DNA of 7,099 nucleotides, from positions 1,790,102-1,797,200 of the forward strand of contig CP059265.1 of assembly GCA_013693955.1 (NCBI GenBank), read 5' to 3'. This DNA is from Candidatus Thiothrix singaporensis. GTDB taxonomy: Bacteria > Pseudomonadota > Gammaproteobacteria > Thiotrichales > Thiotrichaceae. The notes under the pieces were generated by a model that was given only the letters and a program-made list of their open reading frames with translations, searched no databases and had not been told where the DNA came from. The translations under genes were made by a program, and so were the position numbers. Positions 1 to 4,720 of this stretch are shown here, piece by piece. Within the stretch, counting starts at the first letter, position 1. Each line of letters begins with the position of its first letter.

Positions 1-720
1 ATTGCGCTGGTACGGGCTTCGGTTAGTCTGGAACTGCGTGGTATGCCTGCGGTGGATCAAAGCTGGCACGCTTTCAGTCGCGACCTGCAACGCCACTCGC
101 GTGAAACCGCCGGGTTTGAGGAACTGGAATTTCCAGTACGAATTGGCGAATTCAGCCAGCTGAATGACGGGCTATTGGGCTACTGGATCGAGGATGGCGC
201 GGGCTATGCGCACGATCTGTTCTACGCCCCGCAAAGTGAACCGGAACAGGTGGGCGTTGATCCTGCGGCTGATCACATTATTACCCATCGTAGCGGCGTC
301 GGGGATGGTCTGGTGGCTGAGCGTCATTTGCATTTTCACCGCTGGTTGTCGGTAGCGGCGGAACCTTTGCAACTGGCCATGCTGATCGACCCGCGGGGAA
401 GCGTGCACGCCACCTCCGGGCTGTTACCCACCAAAAGCATTGATATTCCTCCGGCGCAATATTTACAGGCGTTGCAGAAAATGGAAGTCAGCTTCCTGAC
501 CGCACCGTTGCTGATGCCCGCGGGTGAACTGAGCCTTTCGCTGCCGGATGAGCCGGGGCATAGCTGGACATGGCTGAGCCGGGATGCCAATGGCTGGGTG
601 GAAACAGAACAAGAGCACTTTAGCGAATTTACCAGTGAAGCCCGTTTCCGTCAGGCCGGTCATGAGCTGCGCGAGGGCTGGCTCAAACTGCACAATACCC
701 CGGAAACCGAAGAGGAATAG
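1..720 (+). CDS. C-terminal part of a large protein of unrecognised family (5' end outside window)
   Basis: The frame is open from base 1 and ends at TAG 718-720, giving 239 visible residues. The first ATG, at base 43, has no Shine-Dalgarno sequence and the frame reads on upstream of it (IALVRASVSLELRG), so it is an internal Met and the gene begins before the window. The visible part has no signal peptide, membrane segment or catalytic motif that I can name. It is rich in aromatic and hydrophobic beta-like stretches: FPVRIGEF, DGLLGYWIEDG, then MLIDPRGSVHATSGLLPTK, then IDIPPAQYLQALQ, then LPDEPGHSWTWL, and it ends with REGWLKL and an acidic tail (ETEEE). From memory, similar C-termini occur on very large bacterial proteins near lectin/tail-fibre-like genes, but I cannot name the family. 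The acidic codons at the end also form the ribosome binding site of the next gene, so the two are probably translationally coupled. Confidence 0.85.
   Translation: MALVRASVSLELRGMPAVDQSWHAFSRDLQRHSRETAGFEELEFPVRIGEFSQLNDGLLGYWIEDGAGYAHDLFYAPQSEPEQVGVDPAADHIITHRSGVGDGLVAERHLHFHRWLSVAAEPLQLAMLIDPRGSVHATSGLLPTKSIDIPPAQYLQALQKMEVSFLTAPLLMPAGELSLSLPDEPGHSWTWLSRDANGWVETEQEHFSEFTSEARFRQAGHELREGWLKLHNTPETEEE
711..717 (+). promoter_or_regulatory. Ribosome binding site of the 66-aa gene, inside the upstream coding end
   Basis: AGAGGAA is placed 6 bases before ATG 724 and is encoded by the last Glu codons of the preceding gene. Ribosomes finishing that gene uncover or reuse this site, so coupling is likely (inference). 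Confidence 0.7.
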
Positions 721-723
721 CGC

Positions 724-924
724 ATGCAAACCATCCAGCTGTCGCTGAGTATCGATGAAGTCAATCTCATTCTGGAGTCGCTAGGGCAACAGCCTTACCG
801 GACAGTGCATCAGCTGATTGCCAATATCCATCAACAGGCACAGATGCAGTTGCAGCCACCGGCTTCCGACAAGCCTGCGGTGCCATCAGCCAACAAAACG
901 AATCATAACGGAAGCGGCCAATAG
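724..924 (+). CDS. Small hypothetical protein, 66 aa, amphipathic helix with disordered polar tail
   Basis: ATG 724 lies 3 bases after the upstream stop. A strong SD (AGAGGAA, 711-717) sits 6 bases in front, inside the end of the upstream gene, and the stop is TAG 922-924. Residues 1-45 (IDEVNLILESLGQQPYRTV, then HQLIANIHQQAQ) look like two short amphipathic helices. Residues 46-66 are Pro, Ser, Asn and Gln rich and probably disordered. The pattern 'sxxEVNxILxxLGxxPYxxVxxLIxxIxxQA' resembles small proteins I remember from phage and prophage structural regions, where a role as a tail accessory or oligomerisation factor has been supposed but not shown to my knowledge. There is no known enzymatic motif. 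Its position between two large proteins suggests a co-expressed accessory or chaperone-like part. Function is unassigned; the existence of the gene is well supported by SD, start and frame. Confidence 0.8.
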   Translation: MQTIQLSLSIDEVNLILESLGQQPYRTVHQLIANIHQQAQMQLQPPASDKPAVPSANKTNHNGSGQ

Positions 925-931
925 CGCTTCC
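910..931 (+). promoter_or_regulatory. Perfect 7-bp stem-loop across the stop codon of the 66-aa gene
   Basis: GGAAGCG (910-916) and CGCTTCC (925-931) are exact reverse complements around an 8-base loop, GCCAATAG, that contains the stop codon TAG (922-924). No T tract follows, so it is not a convincing Rho-independent terminator. It ends 9 bases before the SD of the next gene and might tune the translation or mRNA stability of the downstream cistron. It may also be chance. Confidence 0.3.
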
Positions 932-940
932 AGACTGCGA

Positions 941-945
941 GGGAG
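941..945 (+). promoter_or_regulatory. Ribosome binding site that fixes the start of the LamG/tail-fibre-like gene at ATG 953
   Basis: GGGAG lies 7 bases before ATG 953. The same frame is open upstream to an ATG at 818, but that start lies inside the 66-aa gene and has no comparable SD. This site decides for 953. Confidence 0.65.
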
Positions 946-952
946 TATTTGC

Positions 953-1633
953 ATGAACAGCATAGGCAAGAGCCAGGTCGTCCATTTGGAGATGAGTCGT
1001 TTTACCTTTCCTGATGGCGCTGGCAGTGCGCCCATCCTGCCGGATCTGGCACAGGGTAATCATGGGCATCTGCATGCGCCGGATGAGCCGTTACAACCGC
1101 AACTGGTGGCTGACCCTGCGTTTGGTTATGCGTTGGTGTTTTCCGGGGAAGATGCCTGCGTGGAAATTGCCGACCCGTTCCCGGATGCCAGCCGTTTTAC
1201 CCTGACAATCTGGGTCAGGTCGCTGGTGACAGATCAGGCTTACCACGCGATTGCCGGGTTTCAGGACAATTCCTGGGAGGAACCGGATCGTTCCTGGAAC
1301 CAGCGCAAGCCTTCCCTGTGGCGGCGCGGGGAAAACCTGCATATCGATTCCTATACGCCGGAAGGGGATCGTTTTACTGCCGAGTTTCCGTTTTTCACTG
1401 GCGAGTTTGGCGGGGATGTGTGGGTGCATGTCAGTTGGGTGAAGGATGGCGAGGAATATCGCATTTACCGCAACAGCGAATTGGTGCATACCATGCCCGC
1501 GCCGCCGGTAGTGGCGACTACCCAGTATGGTGATGTCTACCGCATTGGTCGGGTTGACCGGAACTGGACAGGGCAATTACCCATTTGCGTATTTACGATC
1601 AGGCGTTGGATGAGACGACGCTGTGGCAGGTGA
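953..1633 (+). CDS. Piece 1 of the LamG/tail-fibre-like gene: N-terminus and most of the LamG domain
   Basis: This piece carries residues 1-207 of the repaired protein; the native frame ends at base 1573. LamG hallmarks are LVFSGEDACVEIADPF (near 61-76), the strand FTLTIWVRS (82-90), DVWVHVSWVKDG (near 155-166) followed by the recurrent 'IYRNSELV' strand, and VYRIGRVDRNWTG (195-207). The expected last LamG strand, HLRIYDQALDE, is in another frame directly after. The 20 residues that follow base 1573 in this frame (ending RRWMRRRCGR) are out-of-frame nonsense, basic and unlike the rest. Adding one G to GGG 1571-1573 joins the two halves as WTG-AITHLRIYDQAL. Confidence 0.8.
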   Translation: MNSIGKSQVVHLEMSRFTFPDGAGSAPILPDLAQGNHGHLHAPDEPLQPQLVADPAFGYALVFSGEDACVEIADPFPDASRFTLTIWVRSLVTDQAYHAIAGFQDNSWEEPDRSWNQRKPSLWRRGENLHIDSYTPEGDRFTAEFPFFTGEFGGDVWVHVSWVKDGEEYRIYRNSELVHTMPAPPVVATTQYGDVYRIGRVDRNWTGQLPICVFTIRRWMRRRCGR

Positions 1634-2166
1634 TGCATACGGATAAATACGTGCCGTATCACACAGCCACCCCGCTGGATCTGAAACTGTATGACGATAA
1701 TGAAGATGCGGTTATCTACATTACCGATGCGCCGTTACGCGCCCCGCAATCGCTGCATCTGGAAATCACCAATACCTCGCCATTGCCACTGAGTTTACGG
1801 GCTACGGCGGATGATGCGCCTTCCGCCGTCAATCACCATTTTGCCCTGCATTTCCGCAAGGGAACGCTCAATAACACCGGGCAGGTACGGCTTTCCGCTG
1901 CTGACAAACATTGGGCTATCAGCCAGCCGCAGGCACTGGCGCGGGACAAAAGCGTACTGGTTTACTACCTGTTGTGGACGGGTTCCGGCAGTGCGGATGC
2001 ATTACGCCTGGAAGCCAATGAACGTCTCAAACTGACCCTGACCCACCTGACCGCCGCGCCCGGTTCCGGCACCCGTAATACCAGTGTTGAGTTGCGTACC
2101 GCCAATCTGTGGCAGGGGAAAACGGCAGGCAGACGCTGCTTGAGGAAACCCTGCGGCGTAGCCTGA
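1573..2166 (+). CDS. Piece 2 of the LamG/tail-fibre-like gene: end of LamG and beta module 1
   Basis: The native part is 1573 to about 2118; the last 16 or so codons before the stop (KTAGRRCLRKPCGVA) are out of frame. It begins with the closing LamG strand HLRIYDQALDE. A beta module follows (about residues 240-405): LDLKLYDDNEDAVIYI, SLHLEITNTSPLPLSL, HHFALHFRKGTL, ALRLEANERLKLTLTHL and SVELRTANLWQ. It has no start codon of its own with an SD, so it is not an independent gene. The module is probably a structural beta sandwich; I do not recognise a named family. Confidence 0.7.
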   Translation, partial: AITHLRIYDQALDETTLWQVMHTDKYVPYHTATPLDLKLYDDNEDAVIYITDAPLRAPQSLHLEITNTSPLPLSLRATADDAPSAVNHHFALHFRKGTLNNTGQVRLSAADKHWAISQPQALARDKSVLVYYLLWTGSGSADALRLEANERLKLTLTHLTAAPGSGTRNTSVELRTANLWQGKTAGRRCLRKPCGVA

Positions 2167-2729
2167 AGCTGGTCAACCACCGGGGTTACAAACACATTCC
2201 GCTGCATATCGGTTTTGTGGGTTCCGCAGCGGTATTGAACAACAGCCAGCCGAATGCGTTGACCTTGCGTATCAGCAATACCTCGCACGCACAGCCGCTG
2301 TCTTTTAAGGCGGAAGACCCTGCTTCCGTCCCGCGTATCGTCATCTGGTTTGAGGAAGGCAGTAGTGCCGAAAGCTGGGCGCTGGCTGACCCAACGACGG
2401 TCGAGGGCATCAATATGCAAAGCCAGGGGCGGGGATTCCCAGGGAAACCCAGGGCACCCGTAACCAATGGTGGCTGGAAGGGGGAATCTACCGGAATCGC
2501 TGGCTCCCCAGGATGGCAGCGGGCAGGCATTCATGGATATTGCCATCAGCGATATTGTTACCAATTATCCGGCGGGAATGAGCAATGTCTACATTCGTTA
2601 CGAAAATATTCCCGGCTACTGGGATGGGCAGATGGTGTGCCAGATCCAGAAGTCCCCGCTGGTCATGAGTGGCGGCCGGGTCGGTGTATGGACGGAAGCG
2701 AGCCGGGAACGTTTGGAGGTGGACGGTAA
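2109..2729 (+). CDS. Piece 3 of the LamG/tail-fibre-like gene: linker and first half of beta module 2
   Basis: Only about 2118-2430 is native; the open frame after that (GWQRAGIHGYCHQRYCYQ onwards) is nonsense. It carries GENGRQTLLEETLRRSLKLV, a linker, then HIPLHIGFVGS, ALTLRISNTSHAQPLSFK and RIVIWFEEGSS, which line up with the start of module 1 (SLHLEITNTSPLPLSL and ALHFRKGTL). It is followed by a short native stretch in a third frame, about 2441-2485, reading TQGTRNQWWLEGG. The joins before and after that stretch are each one missing base, but which homopolymer lost it (G4 at 2426 or 2431, C3 at 2438; G5 at 2480 or C4 at 2506) cannot be decided here. Confidence 0.65.
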   Translation: MAGENGRQTLLEETLRRSLKLVNHRGYKHIPLHIGFVGSAAVLNNSQPNALTLRISNTSHAQPLSFKAEDPASVPRIVIWFEEGSSAESWALADPTTVEGINMQSQGRGFPGKPRAPVTNGGWKGESTGIAGSPGWQRAGIHGYCHQRYCYQLSGGNEQCLHSLRKYSRLLGWADGVPDPEVPAGHEWRPGRCMDGSEPGTFGGGR

Positions 2730-2793
2730 TATCCGCTTGCATGGCTGGGGCAAGGGGTGCAACTACTGCATGAGCACTACCCGGAAGGGGTGA
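2467..2793 (+). CDS. Piece 4 of the LamG/tail-fibre-like gene: end of beta module 2 and first fibre motif
   Basis: Native from about 2485-2510 to 2757. It carries LAPQDGSGQAFMDIAISDIV, then SNVYIRYENIPGYWDG (IPGYWDG begins near residue 555), which I remember as a recurring phrase in this kind of bacterial fibre-like protein. QIQKSPL follows, then a degenerate copy of the fibre motif (RVGVWTEASRERLEVDG, near 578-594, against the canonical VGIGTxxPxxxLxVxG). The codons after 2757 (CNYCMSTTRKG) are out of frame. Adding one G to GGGG 2754-2757 continues it as GKGVQLLHEHYPEG. Confidence 0.65.
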   Translation: MVAGRGNLPESLAPQDGSGQAFMDIAISDIVTNYPAGMSNVYIRYENIPGYWDGQMVCQIQKSPLVMSGGRVGVWTEASRERLEVDGNIRLHGWGKGCNYCMSTTRKG

Positions 2794-3224
2794 CCAAGGC
2801 TTCCATTGAAGCGATTTCCTACACAGGCCTGCAACTGGGTTTTCCGGCGCCTGCCTGGGGCGGCAAGTTGACCATTGGCAGTTGGAGCCTTGACCAGGAG
2901 CCGGTATTCAACGAATTGCTGCGGGTGAATCATGACGGCAATGTCGGGATTGGCACGGACAAGCCATTAGCAAAGCTGCATGTGAATGGTGGCGTGCAGG
3001 TCGAGGAAAGCGCACATATCAAAGGTAGTGTGTATATCAACGACTGGCATATCTACGAACAGGATGGCGAGTTGCGCTTTTCCAAAAATGGTACTTACTG
3101 GTTTGCCATTCAGGCCTCCGGCCAACCAAACACTCAAGCAAGATTCCAGACTAATGGGGCGTTGCAATGGGAGGGAGTAAAGCATGGATTATTCAATAGG
3201 TTTTACGGCCTTACCGAACAGTGA
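2757..3224 (+). CDS. Piece 5 of the LamG/tail-fibre-like gene: tail-fibre-like C-terminus with VGIGT motif
   Basis: It carries the last 155 or so residues. The clear signature is NVGIGTDKPLAKLHVNGGVQ, the repeat motif found at the start of beta-helical or beta-prism stalks in phage tail fibres and many bacterial surface proteins. It is followed by short regular strands (HIKGSVYIND, WHIYEQDGELRFSKNG). The end (ALQWEGVKHGLFNRFYGLTEQ) overlaps the next gene by 41 bases, an unusually long overlap for this operon. The true terminus may be shorter if another indel lies here, but I see no firm sign of one. Confidence 0.65.
   Translation: MQLLHEHYPEGVTKASIEAISYTGLQLGFPAPAWGGKLTIGSWSLDQEPVFNELLRVNHDGNVGIGTDKPLAKLHVNGGVQVEESAHIKGSVYINDWHIYEQDGELRFSKNGTYWFAIQASGQPNTQARFQTNGALQWEGVKHGLFNRFYGLTEQ
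3171..3177 (+). promoter_or_regulatory. Ribosome binding site of the gene starting at 3184
   Basis: GAGGGAG lies 6 bases before ATG 3184, inside the end of the preceding coding frame. It is a strong SD and supports this start although the upstream frame only stops at 3224. Confidence 0.7.
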
Positions 3225-4008
3225 TGTGGAGATTCAGGGGTTGGCCAGCCATTTGAATCAGTTGCTTGCCCAGGCACCATTGACAACGTTTGCAGTCGTC
3301 AGCAGCACTGTGCAGTTTATTCTTGCCGCCGCTCATGCCAATCCAGCGCCGAGCTTTATTGCAGAAGGTTTTCAGTATCTGCAAATCGGCACCATTACCC
3401 CCAATCATACGCTAGGGATGGATTTAACCGCCGCTGGCATCGCCCATTTCCAGGCGGATATTACAAAGCGCAAACAGGAATCCCTGGATCTGTATTTGCA
3501 GCATATCCAGACGAATAACGCTGCCATAACGGCGATCTACGGTCAGCAGGCGGCGACTCTGGACGCCTTCATCAATAACCGGCCTGCCCAGGTTCAACAG
3601 GCTATTGACGGCATTCTGGGAATTCAGCCGCCATTGCTGGCCGCTATGGATGCGTTACGGGCGATGAGAACCGCCCGCGACGACCGCATTCAGTCCGGTG
3701 CCTCCGGCAAGCTGGCGTCGGTGCTGAATGCGGCGGATGTCCCGCTGGAATTACGGCAGAAGCTGGCGTCATACCTGATGGATGCGATGGTCAAGAACTG
3801 CACCAAAAGCAGGGAGGCGCGCGCCCAGTCCACCAATAAAACCCGTCTGGAACGTATTGCCAAAACCTTTGACCCCAGGCAAGCCTTGGCGTTGTCATGC
3901 CGGGAAGTGATGCTTTTGCGAAGCAGACCGCCGCTATCGAAGCAACCTTTGTCCAGCGCATCCAGGCTGGCAGCGTTCAGGCAGCCCAGGTCGATGGCGA
4001 TCTGCTGA
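3184..4008 (+). CDS. Piece 1 of the nuclease-motif gene: N-terminal helical region
   Basis: Native from 3184 to about 3876 (231 codons); the remaining codons (CREVMLLRSRPPLS onwards) are out of frame. After a short start (MDYSIGFTALPNSDVEIQGL) comes a hydrophobic but not membrane-like stretch (TTFAVVSSTVQFILAAAH). Long Gln/Ala-rich helices follow (ADITKRKQESLDLYLQHI, AAITAIYGQQAATLDAFI, QQAIDGILGIQPPLLAAM) and then a basic segment (KNCTKSREARAQSTNKTRLE). I recognise no family. The helices may oligomerise or pack as a bundle. Confidence 0.7.
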   Translation: MDYSIGFTALPNSDVEIQGLASHLNQLLAQAPLTTFAVVSSTVQFILAAAHANPAPSFIAEGFQYLQIGTITPNHTLGMDLTAAGIAHFQADITKRKQESLDLYLQHIQTNNAAITAIYGQQAATLDAFINNRPAQVQQAIDGILGIQPPLLAAMDALRAMRTARDDRIQSGASGKLASVLNAADVPLELRQKLASYLMDAMVKNCTKSREARAQSTNKTRLERIAKTFDPRQALALSCREVMLLRSRPPLSKQPLSSASRLAAFRQPRSMAIC

Positions 4009-4685
4009 CCACCCGGTCAGCAAATGTTCTCCAGCCCGCGCTCCAGCAGTTCGCCGCCCAAGTCAAAACCCTGCTGGGGCTTGCCGATCTGGAAGTGGCG
4101 GCGCAGCTGTCGTTCGATCAAGCAATGGTAACCTATGGGCTATTGGCGGAATTGCTGGCTACTGCCCGGCAATTGCTGGAACGCATCCGGTTGCAGGTGG
4201 CGGACAGCAGTAATGGGGCAGTGATCTTCACCGGGCTGGGGTTGTATGTGCCGGATGATCTCGATGAATACCTGACAGCCATGAACCGCTTTCAGGCACC
4301 GGTTCAACGGAATGACGCCAACCATTTCTGCTCAACGTATTTCAACTCGCTGGACGTGCCACTGATACTGACAACGTCTGGAGGTTTCAGCTTCTATAAC
4401 AGCGATGAGGGTTTGTTTGCGGTAGATCTGGCCATGCCGCCAGTATTGCAAACACCCTCAGGCGATCTGGATTTATCGACAGGTATACTGGCCAGCAGCC
4501 TTTGGATAATGACGCTATTAAACACTTGTTGGCGCCGAACAGGGGATTCAGCTTCAACAAACGGCGTAGCTATTTACCCCTGTATGTGTTTGGCGGACAG
4601 CCCATGCAGGTATTGCCGCATATCCTATGGCAAAAATCGACGGGGGTGGTCATGGTATCGGCCGGGCGGATGGCATCTACGATAA
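3879..4685 (+). CDS. Piece 2 of the nuclease-motif gene: second helical segment and start of globular part
   Basis: Native from about 3879 to 4490. The join reads FDP-(Q/R)AS-LGVVMPGSDAF after adding a C to CCCC 3873-3876 or a G to GG 3878-3879. More amphipathic helix follows (QPALQQFAAQVKTLLGL, AELLATARQLLERIRLQV), then FTGLGLYVPDDLDEYL, NRFQAPVQRNDANHF and FYNSDEGLFAVDLAMP, a folded region I cannot assign. The ATG at 3897 is internal and has no SD. The end after 4490 (WIMTLLNTCWRR onwards) is out of frame. Confidence 0.65.
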   Translation, partial: ASLGVVMPGSDAFAKQTAAIEATFVQRIQAGSVQAAQVDGDLLTTRSANVLQPALQQFAAQVKTLLGLADLEVAAQLSFDQAMVTYGLLAELLATARQLLERIRLQVADSSNGAVIFTGLGLYVPDDLDEYLTAMNRFQAPVQRNDANHFCSTYFNSLDVPLILTTSGGFSFYNSDEGLFAVDLAMPPVLQTPSGDLDLSTGILASSLWIMTLLNTCWRRTGDSASTNGVAIYPCMCLADSPCRYCRISYGKNRRGWSWYRPGGWHLR

Positions 4686-4720
4686 CGACTACCTGTGGTC
4701 TATTGACCCGGACTGGTTAA
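4493..4720 (+). CDS. Piece 3 of the nuclease-motif gene: short middle piece
   Basis: Native from about 4493 to 4636. It reads QQPLDNDAIKHLLAPNRGF, then KRRSYLPLYVFGG and MQVLPHILWQK, and joins upstream as GILA-QQPLDND when one base is added at GGCC 4489-4492. It continues downstream as WQK-IDGGGHGIGRADG when the A5 run 4632-4636 is read as A6. The tail after 4636 (STGVVMVSAGRMAS onwards) is out of frame. It is too short and lacks its own SD, so it is not a separate gene. Confidence 0.6.
   Translation, partial: QQPLDNDAIKHLLAPNRGFSFNKRRSYLPLYVFGGQPMQVLPHILWQKSTGVVMVSAGRMASTITTTCGLLTRTG

Larger units (their letters stand above)
953..3224 (+). pseudogene. LamG / tail-fibre-like modular protein, about 758 aa when five -1 frameshifts are repaired
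   Basis: The gene runs from ATG 953 to TGA 3222-3224 but crosses frames five times: at G-run 1571-1573, G-run 2115-2118, somewhere in 2426-2450, somewhere in 2480-2509, and G-run 2754-2757. Each time one base must be added, usually a G. The repaired length (2272 + 5 bases) is divisible by three and gives 758 residues. Domain order: short N-terminus; LamG/concanavalin-like lectin domain (about 50-225); beta module 1 (about 240-405); beta module 2 (about 410-575), which resembles module 1; then a tail-fibre-like region (about 578-758) with VGIGT at 666. There is no signal peptide. LamG domains bind glycans or surfaces and the C-terminal motif is typical of trimeric fibres, so a cell-surface-binding fibre is the best guess. 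The repeated loss of one base in homopolymers, with no stop mutations, suggests sequence error, but a real pseudogene is possible. Confidence 0.75.

Noticed and set aside
43..720. ATG 43 as the true start of the first gene
   Set aside because: No SD precedes it and the same frame stays open to base 1 with sensible protein sequence.
910..940. Rho-independent terminator after the 66-aa gene
   Set aside because: The stem is only 7 bp and no T tract follows; the next SD begins 9 bases later.
818..952. ATG 818 as the start of the LamG gene
   Set aside because: It would overlap the 66-aa gene by more than 100 bases and lacks a good SD; ATG 953 has GGGAG at proper spacing.
1091..1576. 161-aa open frame on the - strand
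   Set aside because: It mirrors the LamG-coding region; no SD and no recognisable protein pattern.
1965..2564. 199-aa open frame on the - strand
   Set aside because: It is antisense to the repaired fibre-like gene, has no SD or family resemblance, and its composition (many Arg, Pro, Cys) is that of a shadow of a GC-rich coding strand.
1571..2757. Phase-variable poly-G switches
   Set aside because: The runs are only 3 to 5 G long, shorter than typical phase-variable tracts, and five in one gene would not give a useful on/off switch.
4625..4640. Programmed -1 frameshift at the A5 run
   Set aside because: The zero frame reads CAA AAA TCG, and a slip would pair Gln-tRNA with GCA, so it is not a proper slippery heptamer; seven other shifts at unrelated sites make programming unlikely.
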